A model generated the notes under the pieces. The model was given only the letters and a program-made list of their open reading frames with translations. It was not told the DNA's origin and searched no databases. Shown here piece by piece: positions 17,649-28,314 of a DNA stretch of 64,000 nt. The stretch is from Candidatus Aminicenantota bacterium (GTDB lineage Bacteria > Acidobacteriota > Aminicenantia > Aminicenantales > Saccharicenantaceae). The stretch is taken from NCBI GenBank assembly GCA_014360005.1, contig JACIYI010000007.1:1-64000 (forward strand), written 5' to 3'. The position numbers and the translations under genes are program-made. Within the stretch, counting starts at the first letter, position 1. Every line of letters begins with the position of its first letter.

Positions 17649-18645
17649 ATTCGGAGTCATCGGGGCTGGCAGCTGGGGTTCGGCTATGGCCTATTATCTC
17701 GGGCGTCTGGGCTTTCCTACCAGGTTGTGGGTTAGAGAAGAAGAGATCCTGTCCGACCTGCTTCAGACCAGGGTTAACCACACTTTCCTCCCCGGGTACG
17801 AGTTCCCGGTGGCGGTCAGTTTTCACCGGACTATTCCCGAGGCCATAGACGACAGCCAGGTAATTTTTGTGGCCGTTCCTTCGCAATTCTGTCGCCACAT
17901 ATATCAGAGAATGGACGAACACCTTAACAAGAGCCAGCTGGTGGTGAGCCTAACCAAGGGACTGGAGCAGAAAACCTACAAAACTATGACCGAAGTTATG
18001 GAAGAGGTTTTTTCAACCACCAGGAAGCCGAAGCTGGCCGTGCTGTCCGGCCCGAGCTTTGCCCGCGAGGTGGCTGCTGGTCATCCCACGGCCCTGGTGC
18101 TGGCCTGCAAGGACCAGTCCCTGGCCCGGGAATTGCAGGAAACAATTTCCAGCCGCCAGCTCAGGATTTACACCTCAACTGACCTGGTCGGGGTGGAGCT
18201 GGGGGGAGCGGTTAAGAATGTCATGGCCATTGCGGCCGGGATTTCCGTCGGTTTGGGCTACGGCTATAATTCCAGGGCCACTCTCATCACCCGGGGACTG
18301 GTGGAGATGACCAGGCTGGGTCAGACCCTGGGGGCCAGAAAAGAAACATTTTACGGACTGGCCGGGCTGGGCGACCTGGTCCTGACCTGTACCAGCGAGC
18401 TCAGCCGCAATTACAGAGTGGGGCTGGAATTGACAGGGGGCAAGTCCTTAAGGCAAATATTATCTGAGATGAAGATGGTAGCCGAAGGTGTCAGAAACAC
18501 CCTAACCGTGCATAAACTGGCCCTGCATAAAAAAATTGAGATGCCTATCTGCCACCAGGTATATGAAGTTCTTTACCAGGGGAAACCGGCACACAAAGCC
18601 CTGGAAGAATTGATGTCCAGGAGCCTGAAAGAAGAAAAAACATGA
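17641..18645 (+). CDS. gpsA: NAD(P)-dependent glycerol-3-phosphate dehydrogenase
   Basis: A 334-residue enzyme reducing dihydroxyacetone phosphate to sn-glycerol-3-phosphate. The nucleotide-binding motif is FGVIGAGSWGSAMAYYLG at the N-terminus. VLSGPSFAREVAAGHPTAL and the catalytic Lys block GGAVKNVMAIAAGI are present, as is YGLAGLGDLVLTC. The frame is open upstream within plsY, but the ATG at 17641 begins the family homology and overlaps the plsY stop. Confidence 0.93.
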   Translation: MFKFGVIGAGSWGSAMAYYLGRLGFPTRLWVREEEILSDLLQTRVNHTFLPGYEFPVAVSFHRTIPEAIDDSQVIFVAVPSQFCRHIYQRMDEHLNKSQLVVSLTKGLEQKTYKTMTEVMEEVFSTTRKPKLAVLSGPSFAREVAAGHPTALVLACKDQSLARELQETISSRQLRIYTSTDLVGVELGGAVKNVMAIAAGISVGLGYGYNSRATLITRGLVEMTRLGQTLGARKETFYGLAGLGDLVLTCTSELSRNYRVGLELTGGKSLRQILSEMKMVAEGVRNTLTVHKLALHKKIEMPICHQVYEVLYQGKPAHKALEELMSRSLKEEKT

Positions 18646-18679
18646 ATGGCTGCCATCGTCATCAAAACTGGAGGAAAAT

Positions 18680-19462
18680 ATGATAAAGCTAAAATTTCAG
18701 TCCGTTCTGGTCATCTTTCTGGTGCTGTCCCTGGCCACCTGCGCCTCCACCCAGAGCAAGCTGGATAAAGCCAGAGCCAGGGACCCACAATACCAGTATA
18801 ATCTCGGGCTGTTTTACCTGAATAATAACAACCTCGACGAAGCCATCAAGTATTTCAACAAGAGCCTGTCGCTCGACCCAAAAAATCACTTGGCCTGGAA
18901 TGCCCTCGGTCTGGCCCAGTCGATGAAGGGCAACTTTGAGGCCTCGATCCAGGCTTTCAGGAAAGCGCTGGAATCCAATCCCCAGTTCACCGAAGCCCGT
19001 AATAATCTCGGCACCATTTATTTTGAGCTGGGCCAGTACGAAAAGGCTGAAGCTGAATACCGCCAGGCCCTGCTCGACCCCAACTACACCAGCCGGGAAT
19101 TGCCCTATTACAACCTGGCCAGATTATTTTTCGTCCAGGAAAAATACGACGAGGCTTACGATAATATCCAGAAGGCCATCCAGGTCAAAAATCGTTTTGC
19201 CATGGCTCATAACCTCCGCGGTCTCATCCTGGAAAAAACCGGTGACCCGGACGAAGCGGTTATGGCCTTTGAGCAGGCGGTGAAAATTGTCCCCGAGGAT
19301 ACCACCTTCCTGTTTAACCTGGCCCGGGCCCAGTATGATACCGGCCAGTACCGCAAGTCCAAGGAAAATTTCGAAAAGCTTTATCCACGTCTTGTGTCGC
19401 AGGAAGACCGGGATACGGTTAAAAAGTATCTGGAAGAATTAAAGAAACTGGTCAAGGATTAA
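18680..19462 (+). CDS. TPR-repeat lipoprotein, PilF/PilW-like
   Basis: A 260-residue protein with a lipoprotein signal (LATC, Cys21) and five to six tetratricopeptide repeats from about residue 37, for example YNLGLFYLNNNNLDEAIKYF and NNLGTIYFELGQYEKAEAEY. The layout resembles type IV pilus pilotin PilF/PilW, which helps assemble the secretin. No other pilus gene is present here, so the role is not established. GGAGG lies shortly before the ATG. It ends the forward run that starts at asnS and is convergent with ahcY. Confidence 0.75.
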   Translation: MIKLKFQSVLVIFLVLSLATCASTQSKLDKARARDPQYQYNLGLFYLNNNNLDEAIKYFNKSLSLDPKNHLAWNALGLAQSMKGNFEASIQAFRKALESNPQFTEARNNLGTIYFELGQYEKAEAEYRQALLDPNYTSRELPYYNLARLFFVQEKYDEAYDNIQKAIQVKNRFAMAHNLRGLILEKTGDPDEAVMAFEQAVKIVPEDTTFLFNLARAQYDTGQYRKSKENFEKLYPRLVSQEDRDTVKKYLEELKKLVKD

Positions 19463-19518
19463 AAACCAGAAAACTCTGGCTGCTAACTTTTCCCAGACCA
19501 ATCGGGTTCAGCAGGCTT

Positions 19519-20790
<1,272 letters not shown>

Positions 20791-21037
20791 TCAGATTTAT
20801 CAATAAAAATTATTACTCTTCTATTCTATTTTTCCCGGCTTCCCGGCGGATGGTCCTCGGTTACCTATTCTGCCTTGAATTGATATTTTCCATTCTTGGC
20901 CATTGCTGGCTGCCTTTTACCATATTAGAACAATTATTTGATAGCTTTTTTAACACAAACCCCGGGTCATTGCAATAAGATTTATTTAACTTTTGCCGCT
21001 TTTATGATATTTATAATCTGATTATTTCCGGAGGAAA

Positions 21038-22393
21038 ATGAACAACTGCTTCAGGACAATCGTCTCAACCACGCTGGCCGCCCTGGTCTTGGCCTGTGGC
21101 CTGTCGGCCTGGTCCAGTCCGGCTCAGACCCAGTCCTATAATCTTAATCCGGTCAGTTTCAAGCTAAAAAACGGGCTCCAGGTCATCGTGGTAGAAGATT
21201 CCTCACTGCCGGTAGTCACAGCGGTCATGGCCTACGGCGTGGGCTCGGTCCACGACCCCGAAGGCAAGGAAGGACTGGCCTACCTGATGCAGAATCTGAT
21301 GTTCCAGGGGTCGGAAAATATCGGGCCGCTGCAGCACCTGAATTATATCCAGAATGTTGGCGGAGAGCTGAATGCTGCCACCACCTTTGATAAAACTTTT
21401 TTTTACGAGACGGTCCCCTCCAACCAGCTGGGTCTGGTCCTCTGGCTGGAATCGGACCGGATGCATTTCCTCCAGGTCAGCGAGGCCATCCTGGCCAGGG
21501 AAAAGGAAAACCTGATCCGGAATGAGAACGAGCGCTACCGGCGCGAACCTTTCAGCCGCTATTTTTTCCTGATAGACCAGATCCTGTATCCAGATTCCCG
21601 CTACGGCCATCCCCTGACCGGTTCAGCCCAGAGCCTCAGGAGTCTGACCCTGGACGATGTCCAGAAGTTTTATCGCCAGTATTACGTTCCCAATAATGCG
21701 GTGCTCTGCCTTAGCGGCGACCTGAAACTGGCCCGGGCCCGGGAGCTGGTTAGCCGCTATTTCGAGACCATACCCAGAGGTGAGGAACCGGCTCCCTATC
21801 CCGGACCTGAATTCATTCCGCCGCTTTCGGCCAGGGACCAGGTCATGGTCGACCCGCGTGTCTCATCCCCGGCCCTGCAATTCGGGGTCAGGCTGGAAGA
21901 CCTCAGGCCAGAAGACCTGCTGGTCCTGAGATTGATGGAACAGGTGCTGATTCAGGGCCGGACCTGCCGTCTGATGAACCGGCTGGTTAAAAAGGAACGC
22001 CTGGCCGTTTTTCTGAGCGGCGGGCTGGAAGAAAGAGGCCCATTCCAGTCGCTTAAGATTTTTCTTCTGGCCAACACCCAGATCATGGCCGAGCGGGCCA
22101 AGAAGGCCCTGGCTGAAGAGCTCAACCGCCTGAAGACTGAAATGGTTCCGGAGCGCGAATTCCTCAAAGCCAAGAATAATCATAAATTCAACTATCTGAA
22201 CCAGCTTACCGGTAACAATCTGTCCCGAGCCCTGGCCCTGGCCGACCTCTACCTGAAAGAGGGCCGGCTGCCTGATATCAACAGCGAACTCAACCGCCTG
22301 GAAAAGCTGACTCCCTATTCGATCCTGGTCCTGGCTAGGCGGCAACTGCGGGAAGAAAAGTACTGCTTCCTGACCATCTTGCCCAGGTATTAA
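21038..22393 (+). CDS. M16-fold protein without the zinc motif (subunit 1 of a pair)
   Basis: A 451-residue exported protein (signal peptide about residues 1-30) with the M16 peptidase fold: FKLKNGLQVIVVEDSSLP, NAATTFDKTFFYETVP, LWLESDRM and FYRQYYVPNNAVLCLSGD. The catalytic H-x-x-E-H position reads Y-L-M-Q-N (residues 82-86), so both zinc-ligand histidines and the catalytic Glu are replaced. The downstream ENLIRNENERY helix with Glu is retained. It should not be an active zinc peptidase by itself. It is followed four bases later by a second M16-fold gene. It could be a substrate-binding or structural subunit. GGAGGAAA precedes the ATG. Confidence 0.85.
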   Translation: MNNCFRTIVSTTLAALVLACGLSAWSSPAQTQSYNLNPVSFKLKNGLQVIVVEDSSLPVVTAVMAYGVGSVHDPEGKEGLAYLMQNLMFQGSENIGPLQHLNYIQNVGGELNAATTFDKTFFYETVPSNQLGLVLWLESDRMHFLQVSEAILAREKENLIRNENERYRREPFSRYFFLIDQILYPDSRYGHPLTGSAQSLRSLTLDDVQKFYRQYYVPNNAVLCLSGDLKLARARELVSRYFETIPRGEEPAPYPGPEFIPPLSARDQVMVDPRVSSPALQFGVRLEDLRPEDLLVLRLMEQVLIQGRTCRLMNRLVKKERLAVFLSGGLEERGPFQSLKIFLLANTQIMAERAKKALAEELNRLKTEMVPEREFLKAKNNHKFNYLNQLTGNNLSRALALADLYLKEGRLPDINSELNRLEKLTPYSILVLARRQLREEKYCFLTILPRY

Positions 22394-22397
22394 AAAT

Positions 22398-23873
22398 ATG
22401 AACAGACATTCATATATCAGAACCGGGGGCCTCCTGGCCGGCCTGCTTTTTATCTGCCTGTTGGCTCCTGGTCTCAGCGCTCAAGAAAAATTCCGGAGGA
22501 CTCCACCCTACCCCGATCCCCTGCCGGCCCTGGTCCTGCCGGCGGTGGAATCTGAATATCTGGGTAACGGGCTCAGGGTGGTGGCCATTTCCCGGACGAC
22601 CAACCCGGTCTTTAATCTGATGATTCTGGTTCAGGCCGGAGAAAGCGATTCCCCGCCTGACCTGGCCGGCCTGGCCACGGTCACGGCCCAGTTGCTGCCG
22701 CGGGGTACGGTCACAATCAGCCCGGGTGAAGTTGAGGAACGGCTGGCCTTGCTGGGCATTGAATATTCGGTAGAGGTCCAGGCCGACTATACCCTTTTTT
22801 CCTTTTCCTTCCTGGGCGAAAACCTGGAGCCGGCCCTGGAGTTGATCAGTCTGTTTTTTGTGGAACCGGCTTTCCCGTCGCTGGAGCTGTCCACCGTCAA
22901 ACGTGAATTCTATTACCAGCTGCTGCGCCGTCACCAGGACCCGGAGGCTGCCGGTTATAACTTCTTCCTGAAACGAATTTTTTCCGGTTCCGGGTATAAT
23001 CCCGGAGTGCTGAACGAGGAACTTATCAAGAATATTTCAGCTCGGGATGTGGCCCGGTTCCACCAGCGATACATAAGGCCAAATAATTCCACCATCATTT
23101 TCAACGGTCAGATCAGCCTGGCTGAAGCTAGCCGCCAGGCGGCCCGAAATTTCCGGCGCTGGGTGCCCCGGCCGGTGGAAAGGAAAACCGTCTCCAGGCT
23201 GGAAAACAGGAATTTTGACCAGGTCTGCCTGCTGGACATTCCCGGTAATGAAGTGGCCATCATCGCCGGCAATTTGACCGGTCCCATTTCCAGCCCTGAC
23301 TATTTTCCGCTGCTGGTCCTGAATCATCTGCTGGGTGGCACCACCGGCAGCCGACTGTTTCTCAATCTCCGGGAAATAAAAGGGCTGGCCTTTTATGCTT
23401 TCAGCGAGCTCATCTTTTTCCGGGAAAATGGGCTGTACTGGGTACGGGCCAAAACCGCCCCGGCGGCCATTGCCGAAACCATCGCTGGCCTTAACGCTAT
23501 CATGCGCAGTCTATCTGAGGACAGGATTGAACCGGAAGAACTGGAAAGAGCCAAAGCCTACCTCCTGGGCAACCTGCCCCTGCAGCTGCAAGCCCCAGAA
23601 AACCTGAGCCAGAGGATTGCCTTGCTCGACTTATTTCAGCTGCCGCCGGACTTCTGGTCGAGGTACTTTCAGAACATCATGCCAGTCAACTCCGACAGCG
23701 TCCGTGAAGTAGCCAGAAAATACCTGGCAGCCAGACCGCTGGTAATCATCGCCGCCGATGCCACCAAGGTGCTTGACTACTTAAAAGATTTTGACAAAAT
23801 TGATGTCTATAACCGCAAAGGTCAATTTCAAGCTGTATTCCAGAAAGGAGTTTTGAGATATGAAAATCGTTGA
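22398..23873 (+). CDS. M16-fold protein without the zinc motif (subunit 2 of a pair)
   Basis: A 491-residue protein with an N-terminal signal (core GLLAGLLFICLLAPGLSAQ). It has the M16 fold, with NGLRVVAISR, YIRPNNSTIIFNGQ, and the glycine-rich LNHLLGGTTGSRLFLNLREIKGLAF typical of the non-catalytic alpha subunits of processing-peptidase-like pairs. The H-x-x-E-H place reads T-V-T-A-Q (94-98). The gene starts four bases after its partner and overlaps ftcD by 14 bases. Normally one subunit of such a pair is catalytic; here neither is (see findings). Confidence 0.85.
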   Translation: MNRHSYIRTGGLLAGLLFICLLAPGLSAQEKFRRTPPYPDPLPALVLPAVESEYLGNGLRVVAISRTTNPVFNLMILVQAGESDSPPDLAGLATVTAQLLPRGTVTISPGEVEERLALLGIEYSVEVQADYTLFSFSFLGENLEPALELISLFFVEPAFPSLELSTVKREFYYQLLRRHQDPEAAGYNFFLKRIFSGSGYNPGVLNEELIKNISARDVARFHQRYIRPNNSTIIFNGQISLAEASRQAARNFRRWVPRPVERKTVSRLENRNFDQVCLLDIPGNEVAIIAGNLTGPISSPDYFPLLVLNHLLGGTTGSRLFLNLREIKGLAFYAFSELIFFRENGLYWVRAKTAPAAIAETIAGLNAIMRSLSEDRIEPEELERAKAYLLGNLPLQLQAPENLSQRIALLDLFQLPPDFWSRYFQNIMPVNSDSVREVARKYLAARPLVIIAADATKVLDYLKDFDKIDVYNRKGQFQAVFQKGVLRYENR

Positions 23874-25530
23874 ATGTGTTCCGAATTTCAGCGAGGGCCG
23901 CGACCGGGAGAAAATTCAGTCCATAGTCCGGGAGATTGAGTCCACGCCGGGTGTCAAGCTGCTGGACGTTGACCCGGGCCAGGCTACCAACCGGACGGTG
24001 GTAACTTTCGTTGGCTCTCCCGAAGGAGTTAAAGAAGCAGCTTTCAAGGCCATCAGGAAAGCGGCCGAAGTTATCGATATGAGCCAGCATAAAGGAGCCC
24101 ATCCCAGGATTGGAGCCACCGATGTCTGCCCCTTTGTCCCGGTGTCCGGAGTGACCATGGAAGATTGTATCGGACTGGCCCACGAACTGGGGAAACAGGT
24201 GGGAGAGGAACTGGGTATCCCGGTTTACCTGTATGAAGAAGCGGCCACCAGACCGGAGAGAAAAAACCTGGCCAGTATCAGGGCTGGAGAGTATGAAGGA
24301 CTGGCCGATAAATTAAAGGACCCGGACTGGCAGCCCGATTATGGACCGGCTGTTTTCAATCCCCGGACCGGGGCCACGGTCATCGGGGCCAGAGAATTTC
24401 TGATTGCTTACAACATCAACCTCAACACCCGCGACCGAAAAATCGCCCAGGAAATAGCCTCCTATCTCCGGGAGAGCGGACGTCCCAAGAAAGATCGCAA
24501 TGGCCACATCGTTTATGATAAGAAGGGCCAGCCGGTCAAAGTGCCGGGAAAATTCAGGGCAGTCAAGGCCGTAGGCTGGTACATTGACGAGTACGGCCTG
24601 GCCCAGATTTCCATCAACTTCACCAATTATAAGATAACTCCACCTCATCTGGTGTTTGATGAAGCCTGCCGGCTGGCTGAAAAATTGGGAGTTCGGGTAA
24701 CCGGCAGCGAGCTGGTCGGGCTGATTCCACTGGAAGCCCTGCTGATGGCCGGACGTTATTACCTGGAAAAGCAGGGCAAGAGTCCCGGGGTCCCGGAAAA
24801 GGAGTTGGTCAGGATAGCTGTCAGGTCTTTGGGGCTCAGTGATATAGTTCCCTTCGACCCGGCCAGGAAAATAATTGAATACCAGTTCCCACCTGATGAC
24901 AAGTCACTGATCCGGTTGAGGCTTGACGAGTTTGCTGACGAACTATCCATGGATTCTCCCGCGCCAGGCGGCGGCAGCGTGGCCGCTCTATGCGGCAGTC
25001 TGTCGGCAGCCCTGTCGGCCATGGTGGCCAACCTGACGGTTGGTAAAAAGGGCTACGAGGCAGCCTGGGAGCGGATGAAGCAAGTGGCCCTGCGGGCTCA
25101 AAAATTGAAAGACGAATTGCTGCAGGCTGTGGACCTGGATACCAGAGCTTTCAACCGGGTCATGGAAGCCTTCCGCCTGCCCAGGTCTACCGAAGAGCAG
25201 GTCAGAGAACGGGAAGCGGCTATTGAGCAGGCCAACAAAGAAGCCACCCTGGTTCCGCTCTCAGTCCTGGAAAAGGCGGTGGAGCTGGCCGAGCTGGCTT
25301 CAGAAGCGGCCAGCCAGGGTAATAAGAATTCAGTCAGCGATGCCGGGGTGGCCGGGCTGGCGGCCAGAAGCTGCGGTCTGGGGGCCTTCTATAATGTGCG
25401 CATCAACCTTCCCGGAATCAAAGATGAAAAATTCAAGAAAAAAACTCTGGCCCGGGCCGGACAATTGATTAACAAGCTGGAAAGCAGGTTGAAGAAGCTG
25501 GAAAAATTGATGGATAGGGCTCTGGATTGA
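23860..25530 (+). CDS. ftcD: Glutamate formimidoyltransferase / formimidoyl-THF cyclodeaminase fusion
   Basis: A 556-residue bifunctional enzyme of histidine degradation. It moves the formimino group of formiminoglutamate to tetrahydrofolate, then releases ammonia to give 5,10-methenyl-THF. The N-terminal transferase (about 1-320) starts KIVECVPNFSEGRD and contains KGAHPRIGATDVCPFVP. The C-terminal cyclodeaminase (about 350-556) has SPAPGGGSVAALCGSLSAAL. AAAGGAG precedes the ATG, which lies inside the end of the upstream gene. No hutH/hutU/hutI is present in the window. Confidence 0.93.
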   Translation: MKIVECVPNFSEGRDREKIQSIVREIESTPGVKLLDVDPGQATNRTVVTFVGSPEGVKEAAFKAIRKAAEVIDMSQHKGAHPRIGATDVCPFVPVSGVTMEDCIGLAHELGKQVGEELGIPVYLYEEAATRPERKNLASIRAGEYEGLADKLKDPDWQPDYGPAVFNPRTGATVIGAREFLIAYNINLNTRDRKIAQEIASYLRESGRPKKDRNGHIVYDKKGQPVKVPGKFRAVKAVGWYIDEYGLAQISINFTNYKITPPHLVFDEACRLAEKLGVRVTGSELVGLIPLEALLMAGRYYLEKQGKSPGVPEKELVRIAVRSLGLSDIVPFDPARKIIEYQFPPDDKSLIRLRLDEFADELSMDSPAPGGGSVAALCGSLSAALSAMVANLTVGKKGYEAAWERMKQVALRAQKLKDELLQAVDLDTRAFNRVMEAFRLPRSTEEQVREREAAIEQANKEATLVPLSVLEKAVELAELASEAASQGNKNSVSDAGVAGLAARSCGLGAFYNVRINLPGIKDEKFKKKTLARAGQLINKLESRLKKLEKLMDRALD

Positions 25531-25756
25531 GGACTGGCTCCCCTGCTTTGGTAAGAGTTTATACAGAAAACCGGAGAATTTAAGATATAACCTGCCAGAG
25601 AAGCTTTATTACGATACAGGATTTATCCTGGTCACCGGAGTTGATCGAGACCGGTAAATTCCCTTAGCCAGGTTAGGCTTCCACCTTAGTTTCCGGTTAA
25701 TAAGCAGCTTGATAGGATGCCCTCCAGGTTTCGGCTGGCCGGGCTTTCATCGCGGA

Positions 25757-26560
25757 TTAAATTGTTTTTCTTAAGACCAGGCTCAGACCGAAGAGGAAAA
25801 GAGCCAGGAAGATAATGGCAGCTGAAGCCGGCAGGTCAAAAAGATAGGCCAGGATTATTCCCCCGACGATTGATAGCAGGCTGAAAACGCTGGAGAGAAG
25901 AAGTGTTGACCGGAAATTCCGGGAAAGCTGCAGAGCCGAAGCAGCCGGGATTACTGTCAGCCCGGTTACCAGCAGCAGGCCCACTACTCTGATTCCCAGC
26001 ACTATGGTCACTGCTGTTAAAGCCACCAGCAGCCGGTCCAGTTTTTTTACCGGAATTCCTGAAACCAGGGCTGACTCCCGGTCAAAGGTCATGAAGACCA
26101 GCCGGGGGAAATTAAAAAATAGGCCGGCCAGCACCAGCAAGACCAGGCCAGCGGCCAGATAGACTTCAAGGGGGGCAATGGCCAGGATGTCACCGAAAAG
26201 GTAAGCCATCAGTTCTGCTCCAAAATCCCTCTTAACCGACATTAGGAAGACAGCCAGGGCCATGCCGGCGCTGCTCAGAATCCCGATAGCTGTATCGCCG
26301 GGCAGCCTGCCCTGCTCTTTTAGCTGAAGGATGACCAGAGAGCCCAGCAGGCAGATACCGACCGAAAACAGGACCGGCAGCAGGTTGAGGACCAAGCCCA
26401 GAGCCACCCCGGCAAAAGCCAGATGAGACAGCCCGTGACTGATCATGGCATCCCTTCTCAGGATCAGAAAGACGCCCAGTAGGCCGCAGGCCAGAGCCAG
26501 CAGACTCCCGGCTGCTGCTGCTCGCCAAAACAAACCGCTAAGAATTAAGCTCTGGCTCAT
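25757..26560 (-). CDS. znuB: Metal ABC transporter permease (ZnuB type)
   Basis: A 267-residue permease of the ABC-3 family with about eight hydrophobic segments. Family blocks are RRDAMISHGLSHLAFAGVALG near 35-55 and GLLLVTGLTVIPAASALQLS near 215. It would form the membrane channel for Zn(II) or Mn(II) with the adjacent ATPase and binding protein. It follows znuC by two bases. The 226-base region between its stop and ftcD holds no recognisable gene or strong terminator. Confidence 0.9.
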   Translation of the reverse strand: MSQSLILSGLFWRAAAAGSLLALACGLLGVFLILRRDAMISHGLSHLAFAGVALGLVLNLLPVLFSVGICLLGSLVILQLKEQGRLPGDTAIGILSSAGMALAVFLMSVKRDFGAELMAYLFGDILAIAPLEVYLAAGLVLLVLAGLFFNFPRLVFMTFDRESALVSGIPVKKLDRLLVALTAVTIVLGIRVVGLLLVTGLTVIPAASALQLSRNFRSTLLLSSVFSLLSIVGGIILAYLFDLPASAAIIFLALFLFGLSLVLRKTI

Positions 26561-26562
26561 GG

Positions 26563-27321
26563 TTAATGCCGGTGGGCAATGAGATGATGTCCTCCCCGGA
26601 GCAATTCCTGGACGATGGAGGACTGGCAGAATTCCGCGTGCTCCCCGTGGTAAATCAGCTTTTGGTTCAAGCAGGCCACCCGATTGACGTGGCGGTTGAC
26701 TATGCCGTAATCATGAGTCACCAGGACTATGGTCAGGTTTTTATCCTGATTGAGCTGCCCCAGAAGGTCGTAAAAATTTTCCTGGGCCAGGTGATCAACA
26801 CCGGTGGTTGGTTCATCCAGCAGCAGGATTTCTGGCTCACTGGCCAGAGCCCGAGCTATCAGGGCTCTCTGCTGCTGCCCGCCCGAAAGGCTGTTCATAG
26901 ATTTCGGGGCCATCGACTCCAGGCCGACTGTTCTCAGGACTTCTCCAATTTTTTCTTTAACCTGTTTCCGGCTCAGACCTTTCAGCTTGCGGATGGAATT
27001 GAGGCTGGTAGCAATGACCTCTTCCACCGAAATGGGAAACACCTGGTCAAAATTGGTGGCTTTCTGCTGGATATAACCGAGCCTGAACCACTGCTCGAAG
27101 TTTTCCTGAGGCTTACCGAAAAGCCAGACCCGGCCCTGTTGCGGCTTCAGCAGGCCGACAATTATCTTGAGCAGGGTGGTTTTACCGGACCCATTGGGAC
27201 CGATGACCGCCAGGAAATCACCGCGGTAGATGGACAGGTTGATGTCCAGAAGAGCTGGCACTAAATCATAGGAAAAAGTAACCCTTTCTACCCTGACAAT
27301 TTCTTCAACCTGTCTGTCCAT
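26563..27321 (-). CDS. znuC: Metal ABC transporter ATP-binding protein (ZnuC type)
   Basis: A 252-residue ABC ATPase. Walker A is [11 protein letters not shown] (about 43-53), the Q-loop follows in LGYIQQKA, the signature is [16 protein letters not shown] and Walker B is [13 protein letters not shown], with the switch His in VLVTHDYG. It is two bases from both neighbours, so znuACB form one unit. Confidence 0.92.
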   Translation of the reverse strand: MDRQVEEIVRVERVTFSYDLVPALLDINLSIYRGDFLAVIGPNGSGKTTLLKIIVGLLKPQQGRVWLFGKPQENFEQWFRLGYIQQKATNFDQVFPISVEEVIATSLNSIRKLKGLSRKQVKEKIGEVLRTVGLESMAPKSMNSLSGGQQQRALIARALASEPEILLLDEPTTGVDHLAQENFYDLLGQLNQDKNLTIVLVTHDYGIVNRHVNRVACLNQKLIYHGEHAEFCQSSIVQELLRGGHHLIAHRH

Positions 27322-27323
27322 GT

Positions 27324-28232
27324 TTATTCGCAGTTCAGAGCCTTTTTCAGAACCAGCAGGTTATCTCTCATCAAGTCCAGGAAACCCTTACCTGTCCTTA
27401 CCTGAGCTGCGGTCAGGTTAACTCCAGCTGACAGGCTGAACAGATCAGCTCCGGTTTCCCTGGCCACGATTCGGGCAAAGTCAGGAGGCTGAGAGCTTTC
27501 GTAGAAGACGGCTTTAATCTGCTTTTCTTTTATTAAGTTTATTATTTCATGAAGCTTTCTGGCTGCGGGCTGAGCCTCGGGCTGGGGCCCGGTCAGACTT
27601 ATCAGAGTCAGGCCGTAGCGGGCGGTGAGGTAAGCAAAAGCCTGGTGCCCGGCCAGGATGATTTCCTGGTGGCGGCAGGAACTGAGTTCCCGTCGGTATC
27701 GTTCATCCAGCGCTTTGAGCTCTGATAGCAGAAGCTGTCCCCTCTCTGCATATAGCTCCTCTCCTTCCGGATCCAGCTCTGACATTTCCCTGATCAGGGC
27801 TCTGACCAGGTGCTGGTCGGCCTCCAAATCAAGCCAGATATGGGGGTCATCGGGCCTGACGGCCGGGAAGCCTTCGGACCTGAGATGATCGAGAAATTTT
27901 AGGCTCCTGGCCTTTTTGTCCAGGGATAGAGCTTTCTCCAGCCTGTCCAGCCAGGGCTCAAGACCGCCCCCGACTGCCAGCAACAAATCGGCTCCAGTCA
28001 GCAATTTGAGGTCGGAGGGTCTCAGCTGGAAATGATGGATTTCGGCCGAGGCTGGTATGAGCTGCCTGACCTCGGCCCGCTGACCGGCCACGGCCCGGGC
28101 CAGGTCGGTCAGGGGGAGGATGGTGGTCACCACCCTCAGTCGCGGTTTAGCCGGCGCCTTCTGTGAAGAAAATAACATCAGGGCCAGGGTCAGTAACATT
28201 GAAACGAATCTACCGCCCCGGTTTACAGTCAA
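27324..28232 (-). CDS. znuA: Metal ABC transporter substrate-binding protein (ZnuA/cluster A-I type)
   Basis: A 302-residue exported solute-binding protein with a signal peptide ending near KAPAKP. Candidate metal ligands are His in SAEIHHFQLRPSDL, His in DDPHIWLD, His in LAGHQAFAYL and an acidic residue in VFYESSQPPD. The long His-rich loop of proteobacterial ZnuA is absent, so zinc and manganese cannot be told apart. I chose the TTG at 28232 because GGAGG lies six bases upstream; the next ATG, at 28199, has no good ribosome site. Confidence 0.87.
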   Translation of the reverse strand: MTVNRGGRFVSMLLTLALMLFSSQKAPAKPRLRVVTTILPLTDLARAVAGQRAEVRQLIPASAEIHHFQLRPSDLKLLTGADLLLAVGGGLEPWLDRLEKALSLDKKARSLKFLDHLRSEGFPAVRPDDPHIWLDLEADQHLVRALIREMSELDPEGEELYAERGQLLLSELKALDERYRRELSSCRHQEIILAGHQAFAYLTARYGLTLISLTGPQPEAQPAARKLHEIINLIKEKQIKAVFYESSQPPDFARIVARETGADLFSLSAGVNLTAAQVRTGKGFLDLMRDNLLVLKKALNCE

Positions 28233-28273
28233 GGTCTTCCTCCGCTCAAACTTGCAATCGGGTCTTATTTTTA

Positions 28274-28286
28274 TGATATTATATCA
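28274..28286. promoter_or_regulatory. Palindromic operator overlapping divergent extended -10 elements (znuA / pepD)
   Basis: TGATATTATATCA is a perfect 13-base palindrome with a single central base. Read leftward it contains TGATATAAT, an extended -10 for znuA 41 bases upstream of its start. Read rightward it contains TGATATTAT, an extended -10 for pepD. A Fur/Zur/MntR-type repressor bound here would block both. The regulator is inferred, not seen. Confidence 0.5.
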
Positions 28287-28314
28287 CAATAATCAATCTC
28301 AAAAGGAGCGAGTT

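Noticed and set aside
25531..25756. Possible small gene or terminator between ftcD and znuB
   Set aside because: No frame with a ribosome site and no convincing stem plus T-run was found in these 226 bases.
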